A DNA stretch of 64,000 nucleotides, from assembly GCF_003944835.1 (NCBI RefSeq), contig NZ_RWIV01000001.1, positions 1,713,501 to 1,777,500 of the forward strand, in the 5' to 3' direction. Under the pieces are notes generated by a model. It was not told the origin of the DNA and made no database searches. It worked only from the letters and a program-made list of their open reading frames with translations. A program made the translations under genes and the position numbers. Numbering within the stretch: the stretch's first letter is position 1; every line of letters begins with the position of its first letter. The DNA comes from Bacillus sp. HMF5848. GTDB lineage: Bacteria; Bacillota; Bacilli; Bacillales; HMF5848. Positions 55,933 through 64,000 of this stretch are shown here, piece after piece.

Positions 55933-56745
55933 TTGGCGCAACAATGGGATCATATTGATACAACAGCGAGAGAATGGATATATGAAGCTAGTGAGCGGAT
56001 TCGCGCCTCATTTGCTAATAAATTAACGATAACAAGTAAATCTAACAAAGATGATTTAGTTACAAATATTGACCAAGAAACAGAGAAATTTTTCATACAT
56101 AACATTTCTACTACATTTCCCAACCACAAGGTTTTGGGGGAAGAGGGGTTTGGTGATTCGCTTTCAACTTTAGATGGAACAGTTTGGATTATTGATCCGA
56201 TAGATGGGACTATGAATTTTGTTCACCAACAAAGGAATTTCATGATATCGATTGGAGTTTATCATAATGGTGTGGGGATGTTAGGTTATATATATGATGT
56301 GATACATAACGAATTATTTTCAGCTCAAAAAGGCAAGGGAGCGTTTCTAAACGACCAAAAGCTCAAACTCTTGTGTGACGTAAATTTGTCAGAGTCTATT
56401 ATTGGCATGAATGCGACTTGGGTAATGAGTAGACAAGACGGAAGGAAAAATATGTTAGCTGAATTAGCGAATGATGTACGTGGAACTCGCTCATACGGAT
56501 CAGCAGCATTGGAGATAGCTTATATTGCCGCGGGGTGGCTAGATGGATATATTACAAAGCGTTTGTCACCGTGGGACTATGCAGCAGGTCTAGTTTTATT
56601 ACAAGAAGTAGGTGGAATGGCTACAAACATGAATGGGGATCCTTTGTCTCTGTTGCATCAGGATTCGTTTTTTGCAGCCAATAATTGCTTACATGAAAAG
56701 ATATTAAATGATTACTTGAAAAAGCAGGAAGTTGAAGAATCATGA
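55933..56745 (+). CDS. suhB: Inositol-1-monophosphatase family protein (SuhB, YktC)
   Basis: This 270-residue metal-dependent phosphatase has Glu70-Glu71 in LGEEGFG, the metal motif WIIDPIDGTMNF (Asp88, Asp91), and SPWDYAAGLVLLQEVGG near 210-225. It hydrolyses inositol or related sugar monophosphates in this family and matches YktC of B. subtilis. The start is TTG 55933 after AAAGGAG. It converges on ylaF across a shared terminator. Confidence 0.92.
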   Translation: MAQQWDHIDTTAREWIYEASERIRASFANKLTITSKSNKDDLVTNIDQETEKFFIHNISTTFPNHKVLGEEGFGDSLSTLDGTVWIIDPIDGTMNFVHQQRNFMISIGVYHNGVGMLGYIYDVIHNELFSAQKGKGAFLNDQKLKLLCDVNLSESIIGMNATWVMSRQDGRKNMLAELANDVRGTRSYGSAALEIAYIAAGWLDGYITKRLSPWDYAAGLVLLQEVGGMATNMNGDPLSLLHQDSFFAANNCLHEKILNDYLKKQEVEES

Positions 56746-56792
56746 AAAAGAGGTTGCCTTCGGAAAGTGTTAGTACACTAAGGCAACCTTTT
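56745..56792. terminator. Bidirectional terminator between suhB and ylaF
   Basis: AAAAAGAGGTTGCCTT and AAGGCAACCTTTT pair, with a second small stem GTGTTAGTACAC in the loop. It lies between convergent genes. Confidence 0.82.
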
Positions 56793-56800
56793 AGCTCATT

Positions 56801-56986
56801 CTATAATTTACCGGCACGTTGTAATTTTTTCTTTGTCATAAATCCTGCGCCCATAATAATTATTACGGCGAGTAAGGAACCTATTATCCCTAAAGCATGT
56901 CCCTCAGCAATGAAGATTCCCACTAATGACATTGCGATAACACCGGCAATAGCGAAAATCAACATAGTTATGTTTAGTAGTTGCAA
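56801..56986 (-). CDS. ylaF: Small membrane protein YlaF (DUF5325)
   Basis: This 61-residue protein has two hydrophobic segments (about 3-25 and 31-50) joined by IAEGHALG, then a basic tail KKKLQRAGKL. Size and location before typA match YlaF of B. subtilis. The function is unknown. GGAGGG lies before the ATG. Confidence 0.82.
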   Translation of the reverse strand: MQLLNITMLIFAIAGVIAMSLVGIFIAEGHALGIIGSLLAVIIIMGAGFMTKKKLQRAGKL

Positions 56987-57070
56987 CTGTAACCCTCCTC
57001 AGGTTTTTTTACCCAATTAACTTATATTTTTCATACTACATCATATATTTCTTATTTTCCACTGTCATTG

Positions 57071-57079
57071 TGGTATAAT
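57071..57079 (+). promoter_or_regulatory. Extended -10 promoter candidate for typA
   Basis: TGGTATAAT fits TGnTATAAT and lies 49 bases before the typA start codon. Confidence 0.5.
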
Positions 57080-57127
57080 AACTGAGTTATACTAAACATA
57101 AAGAATATCCACAGGAGATGAAACTGA

Positions 57128-58966
57128 TTGAATACACGAAATGATATTAGAAACATTGCAATAATTGCCCACGTAGACCATGGGAAAACAACATTGGTTG
57201 ATAAGTTGCTTCACCAATCAGGTACGTTCCGTTCTAATGAACTAGTAGAAGAACGTGCAATGGACCGTAATGACCTTGAACGCGAACGTGGTATTACAAT
57301 ATTAGCCAAAAATACCGCGATAAATTATAAAGATACAAGAATTAATATTATGGACACACCTGGTCATGCTGATTTTGGTGGCGAGGTTGAACGTATTATG
57401 AAGATGGTTGACGGTGTATTGCTAGTTGTCGACGCTTATGAAGGCTGTATGCCACAAACAAGATTTGTGTTAAAGAAGGCGCTTGAACAAAATTTGCGAC
57501 CAATTGTTGTTGTAAACAAAATTGACCGTGATTTTGCGAGACCTGAGGAAGTAGTTGACGAAGTTCTAGATTTATTTATAGAATTGGACGCTCATGATGA
57601 ACAATTAGACTTTCCTGTTGTTTACGCATCAGCATTAAAGGGCACAGCCAGTACCGATCCTCATCAGCAAGATGAAGACATGACTGCATTGTTTGAGGCA
57701 GTTATCGAGCATGTGCCGGCACCTCTTGACAATGCGGATGAACCGTTACAATTCCAAGTAGCATTACTTGATTATAATGATTATGTGGGGCGTATCGGTA
57801 TTGGTCGCGTATTCAGAGGAACGATGAAGGTGGGACAATCAGTTGCTTTAATGAAGCTAGATGGTTCAGCAAAAAACTTCCGGGTCACAAAGATTTTTGG
57901 ATTTGTAGGCTTAAAACGTGTTGAAATCCAAGAAGCACATGCTGGAGATATTGTTGCCGTTTCTGGGATGGAAGACATTAACGTAGGAGAAACAGTTTGT
58001 CCAGTTGATGCAATGGATCCACTACCTGTTTTACGAATAGACGAGCCTACTTTACAAATGACTTTTCTTGTAAATAATAGTCCGTTTGCAGGTAGAGAAG
58101 GTAAATATGTCACAGCTCGAAAGATTGAAGAACGTTTACGTGCTCAATTAGAAACAGATGTAAGCTTACGTGTTGAGAACACCGATTCTCCAGATGCTTG
58201 GGTTGTTTCTGGTCGTGGTGAGTTACATTTATCTATTCTAATTGAAAATATGCGACGTGAAGGCTATGAGTTACAAGTATCAAAGCCAGAGGTAATTATA
58301 AAAGAAGTTGATGGAGTAACGTCTGAACCAGTAGAACGCTGTCAAATTGATATACCTGAAGAGTATATGGGTTCTGTCATAGAGTCATTAGGTGTGCGAA
58401 AAGGCGAAATGCTTGATATGATTAACAATGGGAACGGTCAAGTACGTCTTGTATTTAACGTACCTGCACGTGGGCTTATCGGATACACGACAGAATTTTT
58501 AACTTTAACTAGAGGGTATGGTATATTAAATCATACATTTGACAGTTATCAACCAGTCCAACCAGGCCAAGTTGGTGGTCGTCGTCAAGGCGTGCTAGTT
58601 TCAATGGAAAACGGTAAGTCAAGTACGTATGGTATTATGCAGATTGAAGACCGTGGTGTAATTTTCATTGAGCCTGGTAGAGAAGTGTACGAAGGTATGA
58701 TTGTTGGAGAGCACAGCCGTGAAAATGACCTTGATGTAAATGTTTGTAAGGTTAAGCATGCTACAAATGTACGTTCAGCAACAAAAGACCAAACAGTAAG
58801 TATGAAAAAGCCTCGAATTATGTCGTTAGAGCAATCTTTAGAATATTTGAATGACGATGAGTATTGTGAGATTACACCAGAATCGATTCGTCTTCGTAAA
58901 AAAGCACTTGATAAATCAGAGCGTGAAAGACTTGCGAGAAAGAAAAAGTACGCAGATCAAAAGTAG
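57128..58966 (+). CDS. typA: Translational GTPase TypA (BipA)
   Basis: TypA/BipA is a ribosome-binding GTPase linked to ribosome assembly and stress adaptation. The 612-residue product has the G1 motif AHVDHGKTTL (14-23), the effector ERERGITI, the G3 DTPGHADFGGEVER and the G4 NKID. EF-G-like domains and the TypA-specific C-terminus follow (RGLIGYTTEFLTLTRGYG, GVLVSMENGKSSTYGI). The start is TTG 57128 after AGGAGATGA. The gene ends in its own terminator before ylaH. Confidence 0.96.
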   Translation: MNTRNDIRNIAIIAHVDHGKTTLVDKLLHQSGTFRSNELVEERAMDRNDLERERGITILAKNTAINYKDTRINIMDTPGHADFGGEVERIMKMVDGVLLVVDAYEGCMPQTRFVLKKALEQNLRPIVVVNKIDRDFARPEEVVDEVLDLFIELDAHDEQLDFPVVYASALKGTASTDPHQQDEDMTALFEAVIEHVPAPLDNADEPLQFQVALLDYNDYVGRIGIGRVFRGTMKVGQSVALMKLDGSAKNFRVTKIFGFVGLKRVEIQEAHAGDIVAVSGMEDINVGETVCPVDAMDPLPVLRIDEPTLQMTFLVNNSPFAGREGKYVTARKIEERLRAQLETDVSLRVENTDSPDAWVVSGRGELHLSILIENMRREGYELQVSKPEVIIKEVDGVTSEPVERCQIDIPEEYMGSVIESLGVRKGEMLDMINNGNGQVRLVFNVPARGLIGYTTEFLTLTRGYGILNHTFDSYQPVQPGQVGGRRQGVLVSMENGKSSTYGIMQIEDRGVIFIEPGREVYEGMIVGEHSRENDLDVNVCKVKHATNVRSATKDQTVSMKKPRIMSLEQSLEYLNDDEYCEITPESIRLRKKALDKSERERLARKKKYADQK

Positions 58967-58990
58967 GTCAGTCTAATTAAACAATCTCAT

Positions 58991-59021
58991 AAACAGGGCG
59001 CGTTAAAGTGCCCTGTTTTTC
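58991..59021 (+). terminator. Terminator after typA
   Basis: AAACAGGGCGC and GTGCCCTGTTTTT form a stem with a short AT-rich loop and a T tract. Confidence 0.85.
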
Positions 59022-59043
59022 TAAAAGGTAGAGGGGGATTATT

Positions 59044-59355
59044 GTGATTGCGGAAAGGCTATCATTTTTTGCAGCGTTGTTCAGAGTTGATGAGAACCCT
59101 GAGTTAGGAATGTGGCTACTTTACATAACTATTTTTATATTGTCTGTTGTCGTTTATAAGTTAGGTTTCGCTCAAAAACTATCGGTCTTTAAATCAATTA
59201 TTATTTACGTATTCTTAGCGCTAGGTTGTACAATCTTAACATTTTTAGGAGCTTTTCTTCCTGTAGCTGAAGGGCTACTTGTTGCTGCGGGAATTTTAGT
59301 AGCATATAAGGTAAGGTTACGTAAATTTAAACAAGAGCAAGCTAGCAAGCGTTAA
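59044..59355 (+). CDS. ylaH: YlaH-like membrane protein
   Basis: This 103-residue protein has three hydrophobic segments. The pattern [40 protein letters not shown] (separate segments) and [17 protein letters not shown] matches YlaH of B. subtilis (105 residues) after typA. The function is unknown. The start is GTG 59044 behind AGGGGG. The next gene begins 13 bases after its stop. Confidence 0.83.
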   Translation: MIAERLSFFAALFRVDENPELGMWLLYITIFILSVVVYKLGFAQKLSVFKSIIIYVFLALGCTILTFLGAFLPVAEGLLVAAGILVAYKVRLRKFKQEQASKR

Positions 59356-59368
59356 AGGGGGAAGACTT

Positions 59369-59656
59369 GTGAAGTCCTTACAAGATGCTTTATACAATTG
59401 GTTAACCATTAAAGTTGTCAGCGACGCTAGACCAGATGATTATGCAGCGAAAGATACGTATCAGTTATTCAATGACATTCTAGTTAACACTCATCATGTA
59501 AGTGATATTGTTATTCATAAGGATGATGTCATGTATCAATTGACCTTTAAGCAAGATAATGAAGCAAAAACTGCAAGATTTCCTGTAGAACTAATTGATT
59601 GTATTTTAGAACAAATACAAAGTGAACCAGAAAAATATAAGAATTATCCAAAATAA
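59369..59656 (+). CDS. Hypothetical protein downstream of ylaH (95 aa)
   Basis: The frame starts at GTG 59369 behind AAAGGGGG and encodes a soluble 95-residue protein. It has a helical start (LQDALYNWLTIKVVSD), two beta-like strands (DIVIHKDDVMYQLTF) and a helical end (LIDCILEQIQSE). It lies 13 bases after ylaH and is surely co-transcribed. I do not recognise a family. A terminator overlaps its stop. Confidence 0.72.
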   Translation: MKSLQDALYNWLTIKVVSDARPDDYAAKDTYQLFNDILVNTHHVSDIVIHKDDVMYQLTFKQDNEAKTARFPVELIDCILEQIQSEPEKYKNYPK

Positions 59657-59688
59657 ACAGGTTTTGCTTTTGCAATACCTGTTTATTT
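59651..59688. terminator. Bidirectional terminator at the end of the ylaH operon
   Basis: AAATAAACAGGT and ACCTGTTTATTT form a perfect twelve-base-pair stem, between convergent genes. Confidence 0.8.
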
Positions 59689-60132
59689 GCTAACTTTATT
59701 TGTAATAATAAAGGATAATGATAAAATCAATGCAAAAAGGATATGACCGACAACCCACCAAAAAAATGCTATAAAATCTGTTAAGGCTGGCGTGTCTTTT
59801 TGTGACAGGTATGTAAGGGGAAAGTAAAGGAAAAAGGTTGGTAGTGTAATAGCAAAACAAATAACTACAACTTTTAGTGGAGACATAATAGGTAGCTTAA
59901 ATAATAAGAATGCTACAACAATACCTAATAACCAAGCAATAATCATGTGGAATAAAAATTCAATGATTTCTGGCCAAGCTATGTCACCAATAGCAGGAAT
60001 AAAATCTACATTTAATAGGAGAGTATACACTTTAATATCAGTGAAACTCTCCACCAGTTTTAAAAAGACTCCTAGTGCTACCCCGCTAAACGTACCTGCA
60101 ATAAAGCCATCTCGTAGTAGTTTACCAGTCAT
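59683..60132 (-). CDS. Hypothetical membrane protein (149 aa) overlapping the end of ylaI
   Basis: I choose ATG 60132, twelve bases after GGGGG; an ATG four codons earlier leaves no space from that ribosome binding site, and the longer frame would run far into ylaI. The product has four hydrophobic segments with a short basic start, TGKLLRDGFIAG. It overlaps the last codons of ylaI, so translational coupling is likely. The layout (four segments, GFIAGTFSGVALG) recalls small YagU/YqhR-type membrane proteins, but I cannot name the family. Confidence 0.65.
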   Translation of the reverse strand: MTGKLLRDGFIAGTFSGVALGVFLKLVESFTDIKVYTLLLNVDFIPAIGDIAWPEIIEFLFHMIIAWLLGIVVAFLLFKLPIMSPLKVVVICFAITLPTFFLYFPLTYLSQKDTPALTDFIAFFWWVVGHILFALILSLSFIITNKVSK

Positions 60133-60322
60133 CTTTTTTTTCATCCCCCTTATATAAACGAAATTGGCCGGTTTCCAGCCTTTCTTTTGTCTTTTTTGCA
60201 ATTCGCTCATGACATGGTTGGCACATATACGTATGAATAGGCCTGTTTCTGAGTTTTTTTGCAGCTAGAATATGATCGTCTAATTGTTCAATTTGGTCAC
60301 ATATAACACATTTTACTCGCAT
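60122..60322 (-). CDS. ylaI: Zinc-binding small protein YlaI
   Basis: This 66-residue protein has two zinc knuckles, Cys5-x2-Cys8 (CVIC) and Cys34-x2-Cys37 (CQPC), with basic residues between and after them. Size, motif and position in the yla cluster match YlaI (DUF2197). The function is unknown. GGAGG lies before the ATG. Its last codons overlap the start of the following membrane protein gene. Confidence 0.85.
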   Translation of the reverse strand: MRVKCVICDQIEQLDDHILAAKKLRNRPIHTYMCQPCHERIAKKTKERLETGQFRLYKGDEKKDDW

Positions 60323-60491
60323 ACATTCAACCTCCTTTTTATAAAAAGAAAATAAGTAATTATATTGCTCTTATACTTGAAAAAGTATAACATGTTTTTA
60401 AGATTTCGTCTTATTTTTATGTTTTCATCTGGTTTTCCCTACATAAATATATAATACATAAATAGAAGTAAACATAAAGGAGGTATATACG

Positions 60492-60947
60492 TTGGCAAAT
60501 GAAGTTGAGAATCATTTGATAGCACCATTATTTGAAGCTATGCAACAAGAAAGGTTTGTTACTATTGCGACAATTGATCATGAGTCAAAATGTCCCAATG
60601 TCAGCGCTATATCATGGATATTCGCACGTGACCCTCGGTGCCTAGTTTTTGCAGTTGATAATCGGTCGCGAATTTTTCAAAATATTATTTACGACAACAA
60701 AGTAGTTGTATCAATAATTTCTAACGAATCTTGTTATTCTATTTCAGGAAAAGTATCTTTGTTAGTGGAAGAGATGAAGGAAACACCTTTACCTTTAGCG
60801 AAGTTAGAAATTCATATTGATGAAGTGCGAGATGTTATGTTCTATGGCTCTAAGATTATTGGTGAACCGAATTATGACAAAACATATGACGCGGAAGCGG
60901 CTGTAACTCTTGATAAGCAGGTTATGACAGCTCTTAGAAAAAAATAA
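60492..60947 (+). CDS. ylaL: Pyridoxamine 5'-phosphate oxidase-like protein YlaL
   Basis: This 151-residue protein has the split-barrel flavin-binding fold: ERFVTIATIDHESKCPNVSA (strands 1-2), SWIFARDPRCLVFAVDNRS and GKVSLLVEEM. The C-terminal EVRDVMFYGSKI and PNYDKTYD resemble YlaL of B. subtilis. Whether it binds FMN, F420 or heme is not known. The start is TTG 60492 behind AAAGGAGG. It is divergent from ylaI; in B. subtilis ylaL follows ylaK, so the local order differs. Confidence 0.8.
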   Translation: MANEVENHLIAPLFEAMQQERFVTIATIDHESKCPNVSAISWIFARDPRCLVFAVDNRSRIFQNIIYDNKVVVSIISNESCYSISGKVSLLVEEMKETPLPLAKLEIHIDEVRDVMFYGSKIIGEPNYDKTYDAEAAVTLDKQVMTALRKK

Positions 60948-60952
60948 TGAAT

Positions 60953-60989
60953 AAAACAAAGCGACGATTGTTATTTGTCGCTTTGTTTT
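60953..60989 (+). terminator. Terminator after ylaL
   Basis: AAAACAAAGCGAC and GTCGCTTTGTTTT form a perfect 13-base-pair stem with an eleven-base loop. Confidence 0.88.
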
Positions 60990-61158
60990 GTATTTTAGAA
61001 AAAGTAGTAAGTGATATTGAACTTATCGTTTAACTATAAGAGTTGACAGATTGAAGCATAGAGTTTTTTCCTAAGTCATAAGTGGATTTCCTCTAGAAGC
61101 ATGAAGTTCAACAGCCTAGGCTTGTCTATTCTCGCACAGTTGCATTCTCGTGTTTTTC

Positions 61159-61764
61159 CTAAGGTTTTTGATTAGGTGTTGCTTGATCTTTTTGTTCATT
61201 GTCAAGTTTTTGTTGCTCATTGCTATTTAACTGTTGTTCGTTTTCTTCTGTTGGTGTTACATTATCATTATCAAGCACCTCGCTAGGAAGCTCTGGAACT
61301 ACACGACCTACTATCGCTGCTAATTCATCTAATATGCCTACAATGGGTTGTCCGCTTTCAATTTCTTTTCCCATTTCACGAAGTCTTTCCGTAACATCGG
61401 GGTCAGCTACAATCACAGCATTAGAGCCATGAGGGTCCTTTTTTAATGCCTCTGCAACAGTATATTTAATAGTACTTACGCGAGACCTATCTAAATCTGC
61501 ATCTACATCAATCCCTACTACAGCATAGTTACCTACCACTACAGCTGTAGCATCCTTCACCGTAGGGACGCTTGTTGCAAGTTCCACTAAATGCTTTGCA
61601 ATATCTTGACCAGAGTATGTTTCTTCTTTATTAGTAATTGAATTTTTTACATGAATGGTTTTCGCATTCGGGTTTTCTTCAAACGCACTTTCTTTTTCAG
61701 CGTTTGCACAGGCTGACAACATAATTAAGAAGATGACTGTTACCAATATAGATAATCGATTCAA
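61159..61764 (-). CDS. ylaJ: YhcN/YlaJ family sporulation lipoprotein
   Basis: The start is TTG 61764, eight bases after GAAGGAG; the upstream in-frame TTG would include that ribosome binding site. The 201-residue product has a lipoprotein signal with the lipid cysteine in IMLSACANA (near residue 20). A conserved YhcN/YlaJ domain follows: DATAVVVGNYAVVGIDVDAD and GSNAVIVADPDVTERLREMG. The C-terminal tail is rich in Asn, Gln and Glu. Members of this family are found in spores. It diverges from ylaK. Confidence 0.85.
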   Translation of the reverse strand: MNRLSILVTVIFLIMLSACANAEKESAFEENPNAKTIHVKNSITNKEETYSGQDIAKHLVELATSVPTVKDATAVVVGNYAVVGIDVDADLDRSRVSTIKYTVAEALKKDPHGSNAVIVADPDVTERLREMGKEIESGQPIVGILDELAAIVGRVVPELPSEVLDNDNVTPTEENEQQLNSNEQQKLDNEQKDQATPNQKP

Positions 61765-62016
61765 ATTTATCACTCCTTCGATCAATTAGAAGTATTATTT
61801 TTTAAAAAAAACGCGTGAATGCTTGCTGCGTCTATCGTACAGGCACTTTGCCTGACAAAACACAATATATAGTCTCATCTTATTGTTCAAATATCCTTCT
61901 ATCTTTATGCATTTTTTCATATATTTTATAAACGGCGAACCGCGTAAAGTTATGAAGACATCTAAGGTTTGTTAAAGTGAAACTCAGTTAAATCTTTTGA
62001 TCAGGGGGCCTTACGA

Positions 62017-63351
62017 TTGAGCAAAATTTATATTTTAGACACGAATGTTTTACTACAAGACCCATATTCCATATTCTCATTTGAAGAAAACGAGGTTGTC
62101 ATTCCAGCGGTTGTATTAGAAGAGGTTGATTCGAAAAAACGTTATATGGATGAAATAGGGAGAAATGCTAGGCAAGTGTCAAAAATAATTGACGGACTCA
62201 GGGTAAGCGGTCGTCTACACGAAAAAATCACGTTAGAAAATGGTGGTAGTCTTCGGATTGAACTCAATCACCGAGCATTTCACGAATTACAAGATATTTT
62301 TATCGAAAAGACGAATGATAATCGAATTTTGGCTGTAGCTAAGAATCTGCATAATGAAGAGCACGAAAAGGCTAAAGAAAATCAAAAAAGAGTCATTATA
62401 GTAAGTAAAGATGCACTAGTAAGAGTAAAGGCAGACGCGATAGGTATAGAGGCAGAAGACTTTCTAAGTGATAGAGTGGTGGAGGTAGATCATCTGTATG
62501 ATGGGTTTATTGATTTTTACATACAAAAGGATGTCCTATCTAGTTTTTACGAAAAGGGAGAAATTTCCTTATCGGAATTAGCGAATCATCCGTTCTATCC
62601 TAATCAATTTATTGTTATGAAGGATGCTTTAGGTGGGTCTGCTTCTGCTATTGGAGTGGTATCTAGCTGCGGGAAAAAGGTGAAAAGATTAATATTTAAT
62701 CAAGACCATATTTGGGGGATTCGCCCTCGTAATGTGCAGCAAACGATGGCATTTGAATTATTACTTAGGGATGACATTCCGTTAGTTACGATGATTGGGA
62801 AGGCTGGAACAGGTAAAACATTATTAGCATTAGCAGCGGGGCTTATGCTTAGTGAAGATACAAGGCGCTATAAAAAGCTATTGGTTGCTCGACCGATTGT
62901 ACCTGTTGGGAAGGACATAGGATACCTACCAGGAGAAAAGGAAGAAAAGCTACGACCATGGATGCAACCAATATACGATAATTTAGAGTTTTTATTTAAT
63001 ACTAAGAAACCCGGGGAGTTAGATGCCATTTTAGCTGGCATGGGATCTATTGAGGTTGAAGCCTTAACATATATTAGAGGGAGAAGTATACCTGAACAGT
63101 ATATTATTATTGACGAAGCACAAAATTTAACGAAACATGAAGTGAAAACAATACTAACTCGAGTCGGTGAGAAAAGTAAGATTGTTTTAATGGGCGATCC
63201 AGAGCAAATAGACCATCCTTATTTAGACGAGTACAACAATGGCTTATCATATGTTGTAGAGAAGTTTAAGGATGAAAAAATTGCTGGGCATGTACGGCTT
63301 GTTAAAGGAGAAAGATCTGGTTTAGCGCAGTTAGCTGCAACGATACTATAA
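62017..63351 (+). CDS. ylaK: PIN domain-PhoH ATPase (PhoH2, YlaK)
   Basis: PhoH2 proteins join a PIN ribonuclease domain to a PhoH ATPase and act as RNA-unwinding nucleases in related bacteria. The 444-residue product has the PIN domain at 1-140 (Asp8 in ILDTNVLLQD, Glu35 in VVLEEVD, later NDNRILAVA). The PhoH domain at about 240-440 has Walker A GKAGTGKT (261-268), ARPIVPVGKDIGYLPGEKEEK (in two motifs) and YIIIDEAQN. The start is TTG 62017 behind AGGGGG. There is no antitoxin gene next to it, unlike the mycobacterial PhoAT-PhoH2 pair. Confidence 0.92.
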   Translation: MSKIYILDTNVLLQDPYSIFSFEENEVVIPAVVLEEVDSKKRYMDEIGRNARQVSKIIDGLRVSGRLHEKITLENGGSLRIELNHRAFHELQDIFIEKTNDNRILAVAKNLHNEEHEKAKENQKRVIIVSKDALVRVKADAIGIEAEDFLSDRVVEVDHLYDGFIDFYIQKDVLSSFYEKGEISLSELANHPFYPNQFIVMKDALGGSASAIGVVSSCGKKVKRLIFNQDHIWGIRPRNVQQTMAFELLLRDDIPLVTMIGKAGTGKTLLALAAGLMLSEDTRRYKKLLVARPIVPVGKDIGYLPGEKEEKLRPWMQPIYDNLEFLFNTKKPGELDAILAGMGSIEVEALTYIRGRSIPEQYIIIDEAQNLTKHEVKTILTRVGEKSKIVLMGDPEQIDHPYLDEYNNGLSYVVEKFKDEKIAGHVRLVKGERSGLAQLAATIL

Positions 63352-63410
63352 GATTATTACTGCATTGTGGACGCCTTTCGCAGTTCTTCTTGATGAATCA
63401 TCAGTTAATA

Positions 63411-63447
63411 AAACCGACAGCACAGCTATCATTGTGTTGTCGGTTGT
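63411..63447 (+). terminator. Hairpin after ylaK
   Basis: AACCGACAGCACA pairs with TGTGTTGTCGGTT across an eight-base loop. There is no T tract after it, so it may protect the mRNA end instead of terminating. Confidence 0.45.
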
Positions 63448-63494
63448 TAAATGTTCAGATAGTAAAGTCAGCATTAATGCACATAAGGAGCAAT

Positions 63495-63992
63495 CTATTC
63501 AACAATAAATTTTCTAACATCGGTAATAGGAGCTTCTTTATTAGATCCATCATGAAAATATACGTGAATAGGTCCATCTTCTTTAAGAGGGGAACCGTTT
63601 TTGGAAAAAGCTATAATTAAATTAAATGCATTTCTAAGCGATACAGTATGTGTTTCAGTTGTGGTAACTATATGCACTTGTTTTGCCGTTGAAGTTGGTT
63701 CAGCATTCCTGAGAAATCGATGGAATTCTATTGCTAATGAACCTTCGAGTAATTGTTGCTTTTTGTATTGAGTTTCAGATCGAAACGTTTGCGGGTATAC
63801 ACTTCCCTCTTGGATCTCCCTTTGCCACTGTCGTGAAACAGGAGTGCTTTTTTCTTCTGTTAGGACGTTGTTATCATTTTTGTCTTCAAAAAACGATTCT
63901 AAAGGCTTTTTGTCATCATCGAACACCCAAACACCTGGGTCAAGAGTTATCTTAAATGCAACATTTCCTTCAATGGTTAATAAAGTATCCAC
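63495..63992 (-). CDS. Conserved hypothetical protein, possibly truncated at its N-terminus by the window
   Basis: The visible frame gives 165 residues from GTG 63992, but it stays open to the window end, so the true start could lie outside. The product is soluble: ITLDPGVWVFDDDKKPLESF near the start, SRQWQREIQEGSVYPQT in the middle, and AFNLIIAFSKNGSPLKEDGP followed by VYFHDGSN at the end. I recall related Bacillus proteins of this size, some loosely annotated as peptidyl-prolyl isomerases, but I see no isomerase motif and treat the function as unknown. Confidence 0.65.
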   Translation of the reverse strand: MDTLLTIEGNVAFKITLDPGVWVFDDDKKPLESFFEDKNDNNVLTEEKSTPVSRQWQREIQEGSVYPQTFRSETQYKKQQLLEGSLAIEFHRFLRNAEPTSTAKQVHIVTTTETHTVSLRNAFNLIIAFSKNGSPLKEDGPIHVYFHDGSNKEAPITDVRKFIVE

Positions 63993-64000
63993 AATATTCC

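Noticed and set aside
56742-57020. 92-codon plus-strand frame after suhB
   Set aside because: It crosses the bidirectional terminator and is antisense to ylaF, which has a good RBS and family match.

Overview
The window is chromosomal DNA of a low-GC, endospore-forming member of the Bacillaceae outside the B. subtilis group. Three things point there. The gene order follows two stretches of the B. subtilis map: cheV-ykyB ... ykuE ... ykuI ... ykuJ-ykuK-abbA-ykuL-ccpC-dapH-ykuRSTUV, and ktrC-rnjA-rpoY-ykrA-def-ykyA-pdhABCD-slp-speA-yktAB-ykzI-suhB-ylaF-typA-ylaHI-ylaL-ylaJ-ylaK. Sporulation-linked genes are present (abbA, ylaJ). Start codons are often TTG or GTG behind strong Shine-Dalgarno sequences. 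I saw no rRNA, tRNA, prophage or CRISPR array.

Layout. 1-4.6 kb: the N-terminus of a CBS-type protein cut by the window edge, a DUF429 protein, a UMF1-type MFS permease, cheV and ykyB. 4.8-9.4 kb: a ppx-ppk polyphosphate operon and two overlapping crcB fluoride-channel genes. 9.5-17.6 kb: a signalling block with a PAS-GGDEF-EAL protein, ykuE, a DoxX protein, an RsbT-like kinase gene overlapping a gene for a histidine kinase fused to an RsbR-like STAS region, and the divergent EAL gene ykuI. 17.6-19.1 kb: repeats and an IS remnant. 19.2-30 kb: MBL hydrolase, ykuJ to ccpC, the dapH-dapL lysine/diaminopimelate genes, an MscS channel and two thiol redox genes. 30.6-38.2 kb: a heterodimeric ABC exporter, ktrC, a decayed IS1182-family element, rnjA and rpoY. 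39-47 kb: ykrA, def, ykyA and the pyruvate dehydrogenase operon. 47-64 kb: slp, an ArAE exporter, a polysaccharide deacetylase lipoprotein, speA, yktA/B, suhB, typA and the yla genes up to phoH2.

How the parts relate. Several genes serve second-messenger signalling: darB and ktrC encode members of c-di-AMP-binding families, while ykuI and the PAS-GGDEF-EAL gene concern c-di-GMP. dapH and dapL form the acetylase branch of diaminopimelate synthesis. pdhABCD encodes the complete pyruvate dehydrogenase complex. rpoY and rnjA encode RNA polymerase epsilon and RNase J1.

The most unusual items are two. First, the RsbT-like kinase / histidine kinase-STAS fusion operon, with a good promoter and a perfect inverted repeat facing ykuI. 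Second, an IS1182-family remnant with a related truncated copy: its ends form inward-pointing terminators, and its transposase ribosome binding site lies in a hairpin that only read-through transcripts could form. Other points are a candidate 23-residue micro-ORF with its own RBS, a 25-nt palindrome between pdhB and pdhC, and a long stem just before the ykuS ribosome binding site.
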